A DNA stretch of 64,000 nt from Paguma larvata (lineage: Eukaryota > Chordata > Mammalia > Carnivora > Viverridae): positions 20,935,167 to 20,999,166 of the forward strand of contig CM057839.1 of assembly GCA_030068075.1 (NCBI GenBank), given 5' to 3'. A program made the position numbers and the translations under genes. How positions within the stretch are numbered: the stretch's first letter is position 1; each line of letters begins with the position of its first letter. Positions 23,190 to 35,632 of this stretch are shown in pieces. A model generated the notes under the pieces. It searched no databases and was not told the DNA's origin. It saw nothing but the letters and a program-made list of their open reading frames with translations.

Positions 23190-23935
23190 GTCTTAACAGA
23201 AACAAGAAAAGGATGCCCACTCTCATCACTTCTATCCAATAAAATAAAGTCCAAGCCAGAGCAATTAAGCAATAAAAAGAAATAAAACATATCTAGAATA
23301 AAAGTAAAATAGTCTCTTTACAGAAGACATTACATGAAAAAAACTAAAGACTCCACAAAAATGTTAGTATGAATGAAAATAAAATTCAGTAAAGTTTCAG
23401 GATACAAAAACATACAAAAATCAACTGTTGGGGTGCCTAGGTGGCTCAGTCAGTTAAGCGGCCAACTTCGGCTTGGGTCATGATCTTACGGTCTGTGAGT
23501 TCGAGCCCCGCATCAGGCTCTGTGCTGATGGCTCAGAGTCTTGAGTCTGCTTCAGATTCTGTGTCTGCCTCTCTCTGCCCTTCCCCTGCTCACACTGTCT
23601 CTCAAAAATAAATAACGTTAAAAATAAAATCAACTGTTTTCCTACTCACTACCAATGAACCATCTGAAGAAGAAATTAAGATGACAGTCCTATTTTACAA
23701 TAGCCTTAAGAAAAATAAAATACTCAGGAATGAATTTAAGGTGCTGAAATATCACTGAATGTATAATGAAAACTCTAAGACATTGATGAAAAAAATTGAC
23801 AACTCAAAAGGAAAGCAATCCCATGTTCTTTGAAAGAATTAGTATTATTAAAATATTCATTCTACAGGAAGCAATATAGAGATACAATGCAATCCCTATC
23901 AAAATTCTAGTGACATTTTTCACAAGTAGAAACTA
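23190..23935 (+). mobile_element. Ancient L1 ORF2 (RT to mid region), SINE-interrupted
   Basis: Sense L1 ORF2: 'aggatgcccactctcatcac' (the RT-domain landmark 'ggatgcccactctcaccact'), 'aaagactccacaaaaatgtt', 'aaattcagtaaagtttcagg', 'tactcaggaatgaatttaag' and 'gcaatccctatcaaaattct'. Stops and indels occur throughout. A SINE with exact flanking repeats sits at 23430. It follows the antisense L1 head to head. Confidence 0.75.
23430..23625 (+). mobile_element. CAN-SINE with exact 13-bp target duplication
   Basis: Near-consensus copy: head 'ggggtgcctaggtggctcag', B-box-like 'gagttcgagccccg', body 'caggctctgtgctgatggct' and A-rich tail. The 13-mer aaaatcaactgtt occurs at 23417-23429 and again at 23626-23638 without mismatch, and both copies are L1 sequence. 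The exact duplication and preserved CpGs point to a fairly young insertion. Confidence 0.96.
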
Positions 23936-23984
23936 CTTTGAAATTAGTTGACAGAAGAGGTGATAAGAGATGACCGTTTTCTGC

Positions 23985-24410
23985 ACATATCATGGAATCA
24001 GAGCCAACAGATTTGCTGATTGGATACATGTCATAGTAAAATATCAAGGTTTTAAGTCTGATGGGGAAGATAAAGAGTTGGGTTAGGATTCTGTTAATCT
24101 TAAGATATCTGTCAGACATTTCAATAGAGATGTGAAGAGCAAGTTGAATTTATAAATCTGAGAGATTAATGAGAAAGTAAGAATATATGTATGGTATTTG
24201 AAACACAGCATAGATGAAATCACCAAGACATTTTGTGAAGATAGAAAGGTGGTCAAAATTGAAACTTGAACTATTTTAATGCTTAGAGATTAAGAAGAGG
24301 AGATGTAAACCAGCAAAGAACAAAAAAGAGGGGCTGATGAATAAAGAGAAAAAATGAGTTTACTGTCTGGAAAGTCAAGGACTCAATTTTCCACTGTTGT
24401 AAGAAATAGC
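23985..24410 (-). mobile_element. L2 LINE, antisense
   Basis: 'gagccaacagatttgctgat', 'gatggggaagataaagagtt', 'gatgaaatcaccaagac' and 'aaccagcaaagaacaaaaaa' occur in the same order as in the L2 reverse complement as I remember it. Sequence to the right may be the same copy but is too eroded to assign. Confidence 0.65.
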
Positions 24411-25869
24411 ACTCTTAACATGGAAAATAATCTGAGATAGAAGGGTTTATTGGAGTGCCTTTATGAGATGAGAAAGTAGATAAAAAAAGAAATATTTGAG
24501 TCTGAGCTGTTGAGTTTTATTTTAGGTGTAGACAATAAATGAAATAAAAACTTGAGAGGAGTATTAGTTTAAGAATGTTGGTTCTCTCTCAAAACAGGAG
24601 GTATGACACATGGTTTTATCCTCAAGAGCAAGATCAAATAGACCAGATAAAAATTATGCACAAGAAAGGAGGGTAAAAGATTAACCATAATTTTTAGGAG
24701 AGAATAAAAACCAGGGTAGAAGCACTGAATTGAAGCTTTGATAGAAAAACAGGCATTTTCTCCACCATAGCAAGACAAAAGTAGGTAGATAGGTTCAGAT
24801 AGTGATGGAAGGTCATAGATGGATTATTCTGATTGTTTCACTTCTCTTAGAGAAATAGGAAGAAGTACAAATGCTGGAGTAAGGAAAACAAAGGAACTGC
24901 TGGTGATATAAAGAAAAGTGAAAATTCAATCTATTTCTAGGATATTGGAATAGTGAATGGAATAATGTTCTGATTGCTTGGAAGTTCTAAGAATCCAACT
25001 GGAGGTTGGGAGGTTAATGCTCATGATTCTAAATTGAGACAGTCAGACAACTTGCATGTTTTCTCCACCCACATTCAGCTTAGTGAGTACAGGTATGGAG
25101 CAGGAAGTATAGTGTATTAGTTTCATGCACCATACCTTAAACACTAGAGAGGTCTACAGAAGGGTCTATGAGGGGAGTGTGTGCACATGGAGCTTTAATA
25201 GTAATGAACTAACTTTGAATAAAAAGAAAAGTTAGAAGATTACGGGAGTAAAAGTTTTCTAGGATTGGACTGTTAGAAGCATGGGAACATACTGAAGGAT
25301 AGGATACTTATTAACAATTATTGGCCAGATCTTAATTTACATTCACAGATGTGGTGGCTGCAGTAGTGGTAGGATAGAAGCTGACTACAAGAGAAGAAGT
25401 TAAAACTGAGGTTAGATTATAGGAAGGGTCATCTAAGTGTTCACTGAAATCAAGAATTACCATTAGAAAAGCACTGAAGACAATAAGTAGATCGATTATT
25501 AAAATCATTATAGAATGCTTGGAGTGATTAAGTCTTTACTGGACTGTAGAAAAAGACAACAGCAGGTGACAGTACATAGCGGAAGATTCAAATGGGAAGT
25601 GTGGGGACAAAGGAAGGCAAATGAACTGAAAGCACTAATGAAGAGTAGCTGGGACCTCATACCCAGGCTAAGTGAAATGAAGAGTTACTAGAAGATCTTT
25701 CTGTTGTTCTACCTCTTATTTCAGTTTCTGCCTTTATGCTCTGCGTTTAAGTTATATTTAAAAAGAAAACAGGAAGAAAAGCCTTTATGGAGCAATCAAA
25801 ATGAACTGGGATTCTGTGCAATATTGTAATTTGTGACTAATCATTTTAATTCAAGTCAACTCAAGATGT
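24411..25869. other. AG-rich unassigned sequence
   Basis: Purine-rich plus strand in the style of an antisense L2 or CR1 body, continuous with the L2 piece at 23985, but I cannot align it from memory. No coding signal was seen. Confidence 0.35.
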
Positions 25870-26150
25870 TATCTTCTACCATATTATTGTATACAGTAAT
25901 GAGGACACAAGAATGAATAAAATGATGTCCCTGAAATTAAAAAGCTTATAATATAGGGCAAGAGACAAATACATAATTATAATTCAATGTCTGAGACAGT
26001 AAAAATAGAAGATAATGACAAGCATTTAAAATGGCTGCAAAAAGTAAAAACCCTAACAATGTGAGTGGAAATGTGTTTATGGAAGAAGACTACTGAATCT
26101 TGAATAAGCTATTAAACAGAGGGAAAATGCATATAATGGAATAGATTTGT
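25870..26150 (-). mobile_element. Possible L2 3' region, antisense
   Basis: 'aaaaagcttataatataggg' followed by 'agacaaatacataattataa' and 'ctgaatcttgaataagctat' resembles the common antisense L2 3' block ('gagcttacagtctagtggg' and following). Weak. Confidence 0.38.
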
Positions 26151-27329
26151 GAAAGTATTTGGGAGATTTGCTAAATATTTGATGATCTGATGTACTGTAA
26201 GTATTCAGATACAAAGAGAAACCCATGTGATAAAAATACAGAAGTTCGTATGAGATCAGACAGGAGAAAAATGATTATAAGATATTTTATGGTAAACGTA
26301 GTCTTCCAAGTTGTTTTTTTTTTTTGTTTTTTGCAGGTAATAGAATATTTTGTGATCATATACATTTGTGAAACATGACACATTCTACCCATTTTGTGAG
26401 TTACTGATATTTATAAAGCTCTTGAGCCTACTGTCAACTAAGATTTTTCCAAAAGTGGCTACAGTAATGGTAAACATTTTGTTGTTATAAGTTAAAAAGT
26501 GCTCCCAATAGTCTAAAAAAGTAAATATTTTGGTTCATGTATTTGGAAAAGATACAAAAAGTTTACATAATTGAATTAATTGCAGGAATCATGATGATCA
26601 GTCCTTAGAATGGGAATTACCACCATGAATCAATCTCTGCTTGTCAGAAATAGCTCCATTCTATACTAATATGGGTATGTGATTAGGTCTTTGCTTCTTA
26701 TTGGCTCTGGTACTACCAATTCTACTCTGTCACTTTTTCTACATAAATGTTCCTAAAGTCAAATCAAGAATTCTCACAGAAAAATACAAATGCATAATCT
26801 GTATTCTGTGCCCACCTATAGGTGTATCACTGGCAGGTTGTGGATTTAGTAAAGCAAGACAGAAGACTAGGGCACCTTACTACAACAATGATTTCTACCA
26901 CTAAGGAATTTTCATTACTACTATTAATATACTTTGAAATTTAAACAGCCCCTGACTCCATATCTGTGGATTCATTAAATACCTCTCGAAATTCAGTCAA
27001 CATTTTAGAACTTATAGATTTCTTCACCTAAAGCAATTTAGTAAAGGTTAATATATAATATTTAACATATATTAAAATTTTATCTGTGAAAGTGAAATTA
27101 AACCCATTATATCTAGGGGTATTTGGATACTTTGTATTACTCTTTTCCTCATCCAGAGCAATTTTCAACTATTTATGGAAGAGCTTAGTTTGTTGCTCTT
27201 CCATTGATTATTCCTTAAGACTTTTTATAAGAATATGCTCCTCTGTAAAATTCCCTATGCACTCTTGACCACAATCTCATAGAAGAATATTTCAGTTTCA
27301 ATAAAAAAAATGCACTGGGAAAACGGGGA
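26151..27329. other. No recognised feature
   Basis: AT-rich, with a T-run near 26314-26324 and no repeat or coding signal that I can name. Confidence 0.45.
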
Positions 27330-27612
27330 GAGGTCTGCAGGTCTCTCTGCTCATGAAGCTTCCATATTAGTGTGGGAGGAAAACTATAAATTCAATACCA
27401 AATGGGGATCAATATAAAATAGTTGAGAACACTTTTCGATTAGGTAAAGAAGGCATGTCTGATTAGGTCGTTCTATAAAGAAACCTAATCAGAAGAAGGT
27501 AGTGAGTTATGAAAACAAAGGAGGGAAGTAAGTTCCAAAGCAGACAAATCTTATGTCCAAAGGTACTGAGATAAATACTAAATATATTTGGCAAATATCA
27601 AGGAGGCCAACA
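27330..27612 (-). mobile_element. L2 LINE 3' region, antisense
   Basis: 'ctcatgaagcttccatatta', 'aggcatgtctgattaggtcg', 'gggaagtaagttccaaagca' and 'aaggtactgagataaatact' correspond in order to the reverse complement of the L2 3' region, which contains the complement of the 'cctttgcac' word. A T-rich run at 27614-27634 follows. Confidence 0.6.
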
Positions 27613-28509
27613 TTTTTTTTCTTTTTTTTTTTTTGAAATGAGAACAGTTTCCCAAAACAGAAGAATTAGTGAGAATAGAACTGGTTTCCTAGAGATTTAC
27701 AAATCTCTGTACTGTCTGGATTTCCAGAAGACAGATTGAGACTCAAGCATGTTTTTGAACTCAGTCTGTAGTAGCATGGTAGTTTTGGTTGAAATATGTG
27801 GAGAAAATCTAGCCTCAGGTATGTTATAAGGAAGAAGTATTTTAATAACTTTTTTAGTTAACTGTGGATATTTGATTCAACACTAAAACTTGGTAAGGGA
27901 TACTGTCTTAAAGGTTACAACTGTAATGCGCAATCAGAAGCCTTATCAGTGAACTTTATGTACTCGTAGGTTGAATTCTGTTGGCCTATCTTGTGCTTTA
28001 AGTGACCATGCAGAATTATTAAAACCTCATATGCTAGTTACCTGAAAATGAAAAATATTGGTTCACTGAATTATAGGGCCATTACAAAACTTGAAATATT
28101 TCACCAAACCATATTAAAAAAAAGTCACGACTGCTAATATTCCCACCAATCTCATCAGATGAGAGCCTGTCAAGCACAGGGTGGCAGATATAGGTTTCTC
28201 AAAATTCTAATTTTTGCTCGAAAGCCTAAATTTATCATTAGAAATTCATATTTTCAATGGATCTCCTTGAAATGACATTCATTTCTATAATGTATCTGCC
28301 AAGTCCTCAAGTCTGAATAAGTAGTCTGTTTCAAGTTGTCCTTTCAAGGAAAAGGGTTTTCCATGAAGACACATTCTAGTTCACATTACAGCTCTGGGGT
28401 GGCACAGGTGCTTTTCCCTGAGTCTGTCATAATTCTCCAGGATGCAGCAGAAACACTTCACGCATTCTTTCCATTTCACCACAGAATACCAAAGAGACAA
28501 ACTGAACTT
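27613..28509. other. No recognised feature
   Basis: Begins with an interrupted poly(T) run (27614-27634). The rest is unassigned AT-rich sequence. Confidence 0.45.
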
Positions 28510-28526
28510 AAAATTTACAAGAGACA

Positions 28527-28725
28527 GGGTGCCTGTGTTGATCAGTCGGTTAAGCGTCTGACTCTTGATTTTGGCGCAGGTCATGATCTCATTGTTCATA
28601 GGTTTGAGCCCCACACTGGGCACTGTATTGACAGATCAGAGCCTGCTTGGGATTCTGTCCCCCCCCCCTCTCTGTCCCTCACCCCTGCTTGTTCTCTCTC
28701 TCTTGAAATACGTATAAACAAAAAT
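28527..28725 (+). mobile_element. CAN-SINE with duplicated target site
   Basis: Plus-strand copy with 'cagtcggttaagcgtctgac', 'gcaggtcatgatctcattgt', a run of ten C's near 28660-28670 and a CT-rich end. Flanked by aaaatttacaagagaca (28510-28526) and aaaatttatgagacaaa (28726-28742), an imperfect target-site duplication. Confidence 0.9.
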
Positions 28726-28742
28726 AAAATTTATGAGACAAA

Positions 28743-30683
28743 CATAATGACAATAAACAGCATTTTTTATCTATATTACACTTTCTACTCTTTATTACCT
28801 CATTTATGTTGGTCATTACAATGATCCAATGATAGATAATATGTTATCAATCTCAGAGAGCCACACAGGAAAGATCGACTGTTCCAAGGTTTTTAAGCTG
28901 TCATATAGGGATCTAGTTGTCAAACCTGAAGCAATCTGATTCCATGCTCTCACTATAAACTTCTACTGGATTTTAGATAAATTATGGTTACCTACCCAGC
29001 TAGAAATTTCCCATTACTCTCTCAAATGCAGTTCAAACATTTATAGGTTATGATGGTGTAAATCTTCCTTCTGATTTGGACGTCCTTAAGTATGGTAAGT
29101 AGTAAGTACTGATGAACTATAGAATCTGTGTATCACAATTACTCTTTCCCTTAGAGGTTCATGACTGATATTCTCCCATATATTTTTCTTAGTTTATTGA
29201 CCTACATTCTAACAAATGTGTAGAAATTTTTAGTACAATTCAGTCCTGTGATAATTACTATACCAATATATAAACCAGATACAAGCTAGGCAACTTGGCC
29301 TCCTAGAAAGCAGATTAAACTTGGTCCAAATCAATTTTATGAATGTGTAAAATTTCAGAAAAGAATTCAAAGTTGCCATAAATTTGTTCCTTTTTGTCAG
29401 AATCCTTGGTTATGAAATCCAGCCTATTGACTGATTTCCATAGAAAATAATTTACTTACACCAAGTGATAAGGTTAATAATTTTATGATAGTTTTGATGA
29501 TCCTTCTAGTTCATGATTCCACATGATTCTGTTTCCTTCGCCTCATACAGAAACCTCAAAATGCTCCCTCAGCTCTGTCCAGAATAGTCACGGTGCTTTC
29601 AAAAGTCAGGCGCAAAATGCCTCACACGATGCTTTAAGAAGGAATCACTTTATTACCTCCCCACCTAAGCATGTGTGAGTACACAAACTCATTATGTAAA
29701 ACATAGCATACACTCCCTTCTAAAAGGGTGGAAAATTAAAGTGTCTGTTTCACAGCAGTGTTATAAATCCTATACCAAAACCGGTGTCATTGGACTAATA
29801 CCCAGGAAATGCCAAGTAGTTCCAGATATAGTTTTAAACTAATAATGTTCCCAGGTTATATAATACTTACATACTAAGTCACTTTTAATTTATGAAAATA
29901 TTCAGGATGCTGTGCTTGTTCTTTCAGTGTAGCTAAAAAACACATCTAGATAAACTGTAGTCAACCTTGGGCTGCTTTCCTAGTTTTACTTAATTATCTC
30001 AGTAGACTGTATTAGACACAATAGAAAAGAGGTGGAGTTGACTTGGCACGGGGCAGAAGAGGTTATAGCATAATCAAGACTAAATTGAACCCCATTAGAT
30101 TACAGCAGATGAATATGACAGGTGGAATAAAGAGAAATAAATTTATATATTTATAGTCTCAGCCTCAGAGATTCTAGGGCCAGGAGCTCTATTCGCTAGA
30201 CTGGGAAGGAGTTCAAAATGAATAAAACTGTCCCATCTCCATCTACATTACAGGGACATTCTGAAAATATAGAGAATTTGAAATTGGCTTGGAGTTTCCA
30301 TGATGTTAAGAAATACCAGAGTGTTCAAATTTCAGGGCACGTTGAAGACACTGTATATTAGTGATGCGAAGTGTGAAATGTGAGGTTTCTACTGATAATT
30401 TCTGGGAATAACCCGTAACTGTTTTAACTAAAGCAAGTGGAAACTGGCCTCAATTATTCAGGATCACTGTAGTAAGAGAAGCAAAAACAGTATTAAGGAA
30501 ACTTTTCTGGGCTAAGAGACAGATTTGGGATTCTATTTAGATACCAAAATGGCTCTTATTTTGGAGAATTTTTACCCTTTATCTTTATTCGTATAATTGA
30601 GATAATAAATCTTACCCAATTGAAATAGTGGCATTATGTCTTTAGAAAACCTTTAACACATGTAAAAACTGCTTTAAAACACC
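28743..30683. other. No recognised feature
   Basis: About 1.9 kb of apparently unique sequence, among the longest spans in the window in which I can name no repeat. No open frame of note. Confidence 0.45.
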
Positions 30684-30692
30684 TGAATGTTA

Positions 30693-30888
30693 GGGGCACC
30701 TATGTGGCTCAGTTGGTTAAGTCTCCGACTCTTGATTTCAGCTCAGGTTATGGTCTCACAGTTATGAGATCAAGCACTGAATTGGGCTCTATGCTAATGG
30801 CATGAAGCCTGCTTGGAATTATCTCTCTGCCCTTCACCTCCTTGTGTGTGTGCACACTCTCTCAAAATAAAACATTTTAAAAAATAAG
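30693..30888 (+). mobile_element. CAN-SINE
   Basis: Diverged plus-strand copy: 'ggggcacctatgtggctcag', 'ctcttgatttcagctcaggt', 'gcctgcttggaattatctct' and an A-rich tail. Short flanking repeats tgaatgtta (30684-30692) and tgaatgtaa (30889-30897) fit a target duplication. Confidence 0.9.
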
Positions 30889-30897
30889 TGAATGTAA

Positions 30898-31334
30898 AAA
30901 ACTTGTTTTGCTTTTATATTGTATGTTTATGCCAAAGATTTTGTTATTCCATTATCTTCTCTACTTTGACACCACACATATAATATGCAATTTGGTCAAT
31001 TGAGAATGACCACTTCAAAGACTAGTTCAATACTCTTGTCTCATTCTGGAAAATATTTCCATGTTGGCAGAAACAAATCTTCATGTAGATACTCAGGAGA
31101 TGTCACTGTAATGGCATAAAGAAGTTTGAAAATGACAAGGCATGGTTTGTCATTGGAAGTGGTTCTAAAAGAGTGAAGTTAACAATATATAGGGCAGACA
31201 TTCAATCAGGCAGCTGTCTCAGATCAGCTAGGAAATGGCCTTGACAGACAAATCCATAAAATAGTTGCCAAATATTTGACACCTAAATATTAAAGTGGGT
31301 CACCAATAACTTTGACTCACAGGGATTCCACAGA
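30898..31334. other. No recognised feature
   Basis: Unassigned AT-rich sequence. Confidence 0.5.
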
Positions 31335-31540
31335 GGAGGATATGAGACTTTTAGAACTGGAATTATAGAACCTTAAAGTTGGAGTAACTTGAGAACTGAC
31401 AGTGACTAGTTTAACCTAATAAGCCTTTTTCCTGATATTCTTGTCTGATGGTTAAACGCTGATAAACTAGATGCAGTCCTGAGGATCTCACTATCTTTCC
31501 AAGCATACTACTACATTTGGGGACAATTTTAGTTGGTATC
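31335..31540 (-). mobile_element. CR1/L3-type LINE remnant
   Basis: 'tatagaaccttaaagttgga' followed by 'ctgaggatctcactatcttt' and 'atttggggacaattttagtt' keeps the order of antisense CR1/L3 3' sequence ('agagttggaagggacc' then 'gctcactacctc' then 'ggacagctctaatt'). Very old and short. Confidence 0.45.
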
Positions 31541-32755
31541 GATGATATTCGTGAGATATTTGTAAAAGGTTGATAGATTGTCAGGGGGAAAATGCTCTAG
31601 AGTCAATGACCACAGATAAAAGAAAACCAACAAAAAATATGCCAATAGAAAAAACAAAACAAAAAACAGACGGAAGCACAACTAAAATTAATTTTGTAGC
31701 CTGGTGGGGGAGGGGGGGGCTACTGACAAATAAAGCCAAAGGCTCACGACCTTGATTTCTATGAAAAGGCAGTCCCTAAGACAGTCCCAAATGATACCAC
31801 TTTACATGTGGTATTTATTAAAGCTCCTTACATGTGGGCTCAACTTACTGGCTCATTTCTAATTTAAGAAGTATAGCAGAAATTATGTTATCCTTATACT
31901 AACTAGGTTATAAGAAGATTTTGGCTTGTGTCTTGCATTCTTTCCTTCTTTGTGTACATCTATCTCTTGGTCACTTTCTCTGATCACACACATCAGGGTA
32001 AATAAGATGCCATGTTATAAGGAGCCTATGGAAAGAACCACATGGCATACTAAGGAACTGTGCCTGAACAGTGGCATCGGTCAAGCCTTTAAATGACTCA
32101 CACCTGGCTGATAGCTTTACTTCAACCTAATGAGAAATACTGAGGAAGAACCATATAGTTAAGATGCTTATGAATTCCTAATCCACAAAAAAAATTGAGA
32201 AAAATGTTTCATTTTTTAACAGGTTAGAGTTTGGGGATAATTTGTGACATGGAAATAGGTAACTAATACACTTGCAGAAACAGGAAGTTACACTGATTGG
32301 AGATGAGGTAAGTAGCTCCTGGAGATAGGAAAATACTCAGAGGAACAACGGTCAGGTAAGGGAAGAAGCCCATGTATCTGCTGTTCTATGGCCAAGGAAA
32401 GACTCCAGTATAACATACAGAATTAGAAACTATAACATATTCCCTATGAGGACATATTTTAATCTTAAAATAAGTTTTAAAAAATGTTAGAGTAACAAAC
32501 CAAAGATAATAAAAGATCACATGCTACCACAACTATTTACCTTTCCCTTCATCACATATTTCAATTTGACTCAGTTTAAAATTTTTTTTCACCCATTAAA
32601 CTGTGGCCAAGAGTAGAATGTAACTTTTCAGTTACCATAAAATATCAACTTTATATTCATTCATATCATGCTTGTTATTATAAGCAAGATTAAAATAATG
32701 AGCATTCCTGTCTGTCCATACTATATCATCCAAAATAAAAGGACTTAAAAAAAAA
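31541..32755. other. No recognised feature
   Basis: Contains a G-rich patch at 31705-31719 and otherwise unassigned sequence. It ends near a run of 19 A's at 32747-32765. Confidence 0.45.
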
Positions 32756-32759
32756 AAAA

Positions 32760-34510
32760 AAAAAAGCTAGAGAAACACAGAGATTCAAAGTCTAAATCGA
32801 CAACTTTCCAGAAAACACCAGGTATAGAAAATTTCTCAGTGAATTTCTACAAAATGTTCAATGCCCAGATAGTTCCACCGATTATAAATCAGTCTGAAGC
32901 ACTAAAAACAGAAGAAAATGCCCTACATTTTTTTAATTACAGAAGCATATCAATAACAGCCTGAAAAAGAAAAACTCAAAGCCATGTCACCTATATCTAT
33001 GCAGAAACCTTAAATATGGTACTAGCAAAATAAAACACATTAACAGTATACTATATAAATAAGTGATTTATCCTAACCACATACAATTACTTCAATTTTA
33101 GAAAGTCTATTAAAATCTTACAACATTGAGAGATGGAAGGGTAAAAACCCTAGGCTTAGCTCCATGAATACTGAGAAAACTTTGGAAATATTTAACATGT
33201 ATTTCTGAAAGAAGCACACAAAAAAATAAAAGCTAGAATTTTTTAAAAATTAGGAATACTTTAAAATGGTTAACAAACACCCTGGACTTTTAGACATAAG
33301 GCATTGCCTTACGAAATGGAAGAACACCAGAAGCCTGACCACTAAGATCAGGAAAAAAATCTGGTTATCTCCACAACTGAACATCATTTAAGAGATAATA
33401 GTCAATGAAATATGATGTTAATTAGAATCACAGGAAGTGGTAAAAGTTAAACTGTATCTACTTGGAAATGATAGGGTGGTGACATGAAAATCCCCAGAGA
33501 ATCTAGAAGGCTAATGAAATCAATGATGAGAATTAGAAATTTATAGAATATTAAAATAACAGAAAAAAAATCACAAGGTGGCAAATAAATAAGAGCTATT
33601 TAATTAAGTACATAAAATCTAGGAGAAAAAAATTTTAAACTTCTCAATGAAAAAAAGATGAACTTGGAAAAATGTTGCCTGGGTCTTAAATCTGATGACA
33701 ACACCATAAAGATGTCAGTTTTCCCCAAATCCATTTACAAAGTTAATTCATTCACAATGAAAAATATCCATGGTCCTGTTATGTTTTTAGACAAATTGAT
33801 ACTAAAGTTTATACAGAGAAACATTCCAAAATAGACACTAAGAAAGACACTATAAGGAAAACAAACCCTATTAGACATTAAAACATACTATAAAACATAC
33901 TATAAAACCCCGTAGGTAAAAGTTATGATCACATTGTAATAAAAAAAATGACAAGAAAGCAAAAATAGATCCAAGTACATACGGAAATTTAGTATACAAT
34001 GAGGTGATACCTCAAACAAGTAGGACAAATACAAACTTTTAAATAAATATTACTTTAGTAACTAGGTAGCTATTTAAAAAGATAATACTTATCTGTGTTC
34101 TTATTAACATAAGAATGGATAAGAGATATATTAAATAAAATCATGTAAAAATTTTTAAGTCAGTGTAAGCAAAGAATGACTTTTTAAATTATGATACAAA
34201 ATGCAAGACAAAGCAAGAAAAAAATTGGTAAATTTGGTTATGTAAAAATCTTTTTTTGCCAGGGTGGCTCAGTCAGTTAAGCGTCCCACTTCAGCTCCAA
34301 TCATAAACTCAGGATTCCTGAGTTGGAGCTCCGCATTGGGCGGTCTGCTGTCTGCATAGAGACTGCTTGCAATCCTGTCTCCTTCTCACTCTGCCCCTCC
34401 CACACTCATGACCTCTCTCAAAAACAAAAAAATTGAAGAAAAAATCTTTTGCCCACAACACTATAACTCAAGACACAACAAATAAAGTGGAAAACACATC
34501 AAACCATGAT
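32760..34510 (+). mobile_element. Ancient L1 (L1M) ORF2, SINE-interrupted
   Basis: Sense ORF2 order over 1.7 kb: 'cgacaactttccagaaaaca', 'agtgaatttctacaaaatgt', 'gcctgaccactaagatcagg', 'ctatcagttttcccc'-like (33715-33725), 'aaaaattggtaaatttggtt' and, after the SINE, 'gcccacaacac'. Many stops and indels. The run of 19 A's at 32747-32765 lies at its left edge. The SINE at 34261 interrupts it. Confidence 0.65.
34261..34438 (+). mobile_element. 5'-truncated CAN-SINE with target duplication
   Basis: Starts inside the head at 'agggtggctcagtcagttaa', missing roughly the first ten bases. The body is diverged ('tccaatcataaactcaggat') and the A-rich tail is present. Flanked by aaaaatctttttttgcc (34244-34260) and aaaaaatcttttgcc (34439-34453), both L1 sequence. 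Confidence 0.88.
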
Positions 34511-34925
34511 CACCTTAAGGGCTCCACTACACATTAGGATATGGCCTCTGCCTGCCACAACAGGTAAAATACAAGAGATCTGCTTAAGTTTGCCAACACT
34601 GAGTATTCTAGTTGTGATGATTTTATCTCTACCAATGAGCATGCACTGCTGTATGCAGTCTAAGAGGATACAGATAATATTTTTGGGAACAGCCTCCATC
34701 TTCCTAAAATCTAACTGCACAATTTTCAGGCATATTATATATGGTAACTGGGGACATACAACAAAACTGAGATCTATTTGTCCTCCACAATACCCCACAA
34801 ACTAATGCATTCAGTGATGTATTCATCCCTACATTGTTTCACTTTCCCCATTTCCTCCAATGTGCTACCAAAGATCACCCCCAAAAGGAACTGCCTATGT
34901 CCCGGTTCTTTTAAAAAACAATTCG
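34511..34925. other. Unassigned sequence with overlapping opposite frames
   Basis: Two 99-codon open frames cover almost the same bases on opposite strands (34506-34805 plus, 34499-34798 minus). Neither product has a motif I recognise. Base composition is more balanced than the neighbours, as expected for an old retroviral or pseudogene relic, but no identity can be supported. Confidence 0.25.
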
Positions 34926-34929
34926 ATTG

Positions 34930-35565
34930 TTAATTTGCAACTGCATAATTTCTTTTAATAGTTGAAAATAACATACGTTCCACCATGCATGTCACAAAAA
35001 CTGAACTTTTAGAATGAAACTATTACATCATTCCTATCAATGAATCCAATGGAAAGTAAAAACAACAGTAATTTATAATTTAAAACACTAAAGTTGTTTT
35101 CAAGATACAGAGTTCAGTGACTTTTATCATACATATAGTTTCACATAAGCACTGTCAAAATCAGTATACAAAACATTGCTATCTCAGTTACCCAAAATAT
35201 CTGTCAGGCTTGAGTGTCTAGACCAAATTTCATTTACACCTAATCCCTGGCACCTACTAACTTATTATTCACCCTACCATTTGTCTTATCCAGCATGTCA
35301 TAAGAATTAATACAAAATGTAATTTTTTGAGATTTTACATATTCTAACTCTGTTTAGATTTATACATGTATGCCTCAATCATGTTTTTGTGGATAGTATC
35401 TTAGTCTATTGAATAGATATATCACAATATGGGTATTAATCAGTTGAATATTAAATCTTGCTTATATTTTTGTAATTATGAATAAAGTTACTATAAACGT
35501 TCACATATAATTTCTGTGCATGTAAAAATAACCTCTCATTTCTTTATGGAACTAAATCCCATGAC
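34930..35565 (-). mobile_element. Ancient L1 3' end, antisense
   Basis: 'gagttcagtgacttttatca', 'ttacccaaaatatctgtcag', 'ccctggcacctactaactta', 'gaatagatatatcacaatat' and 'gtaattatgaataaagttac' are in the order of an antisense L1M 3' UTR and ORF2 end. Interrupted or ended at 35566 by a SINE fragment. Confidence 0.6.
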
Positions 35566-35566
35566 T

Positions 35567-35632
35567 GACAACATGACCGGAGCTGAAGTCAAGAGTCAGA
35601 TACTCAACTGACGAGGCCACCGAGGCACCTGT
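35567..35632 (-). mobile_element. CAN-SINE head fragment
   Basis: Only the 5' part of a reverse-strand SINE: 'aacatgaccggagctgaagt' to 'aactgacgaggccaccgagg'. The body and tail are missing, so this is a deletion remnant rather than a normal 5'-truncated insertion, which would have kept the tail. Confidence 0.75.

Noticed and set aside
21293..23935. Antisense L1 followed by sense L1 as another twin-priming product
   Set aside because: The antisense part covers the endonuclease to early RT side and the sense part starts several hundred bases further on in ORF2. The breakpoints do not adjoin, so two elements or a large deletion are likelier.
31705..31719. G-run as a quadruplex
   Set aside because: Only two adjacent G runs are present. 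A four-run fold would need one run to be split, so the case is weak.
34499..34805. Coincident 99-codon frames on opposite strands as a gene
   Set aside because: Neither product has a recognisable domain, no splice or promoter signal was seen, and overlapping opposite frames of this length occur by chance in a balanced-composition patch.
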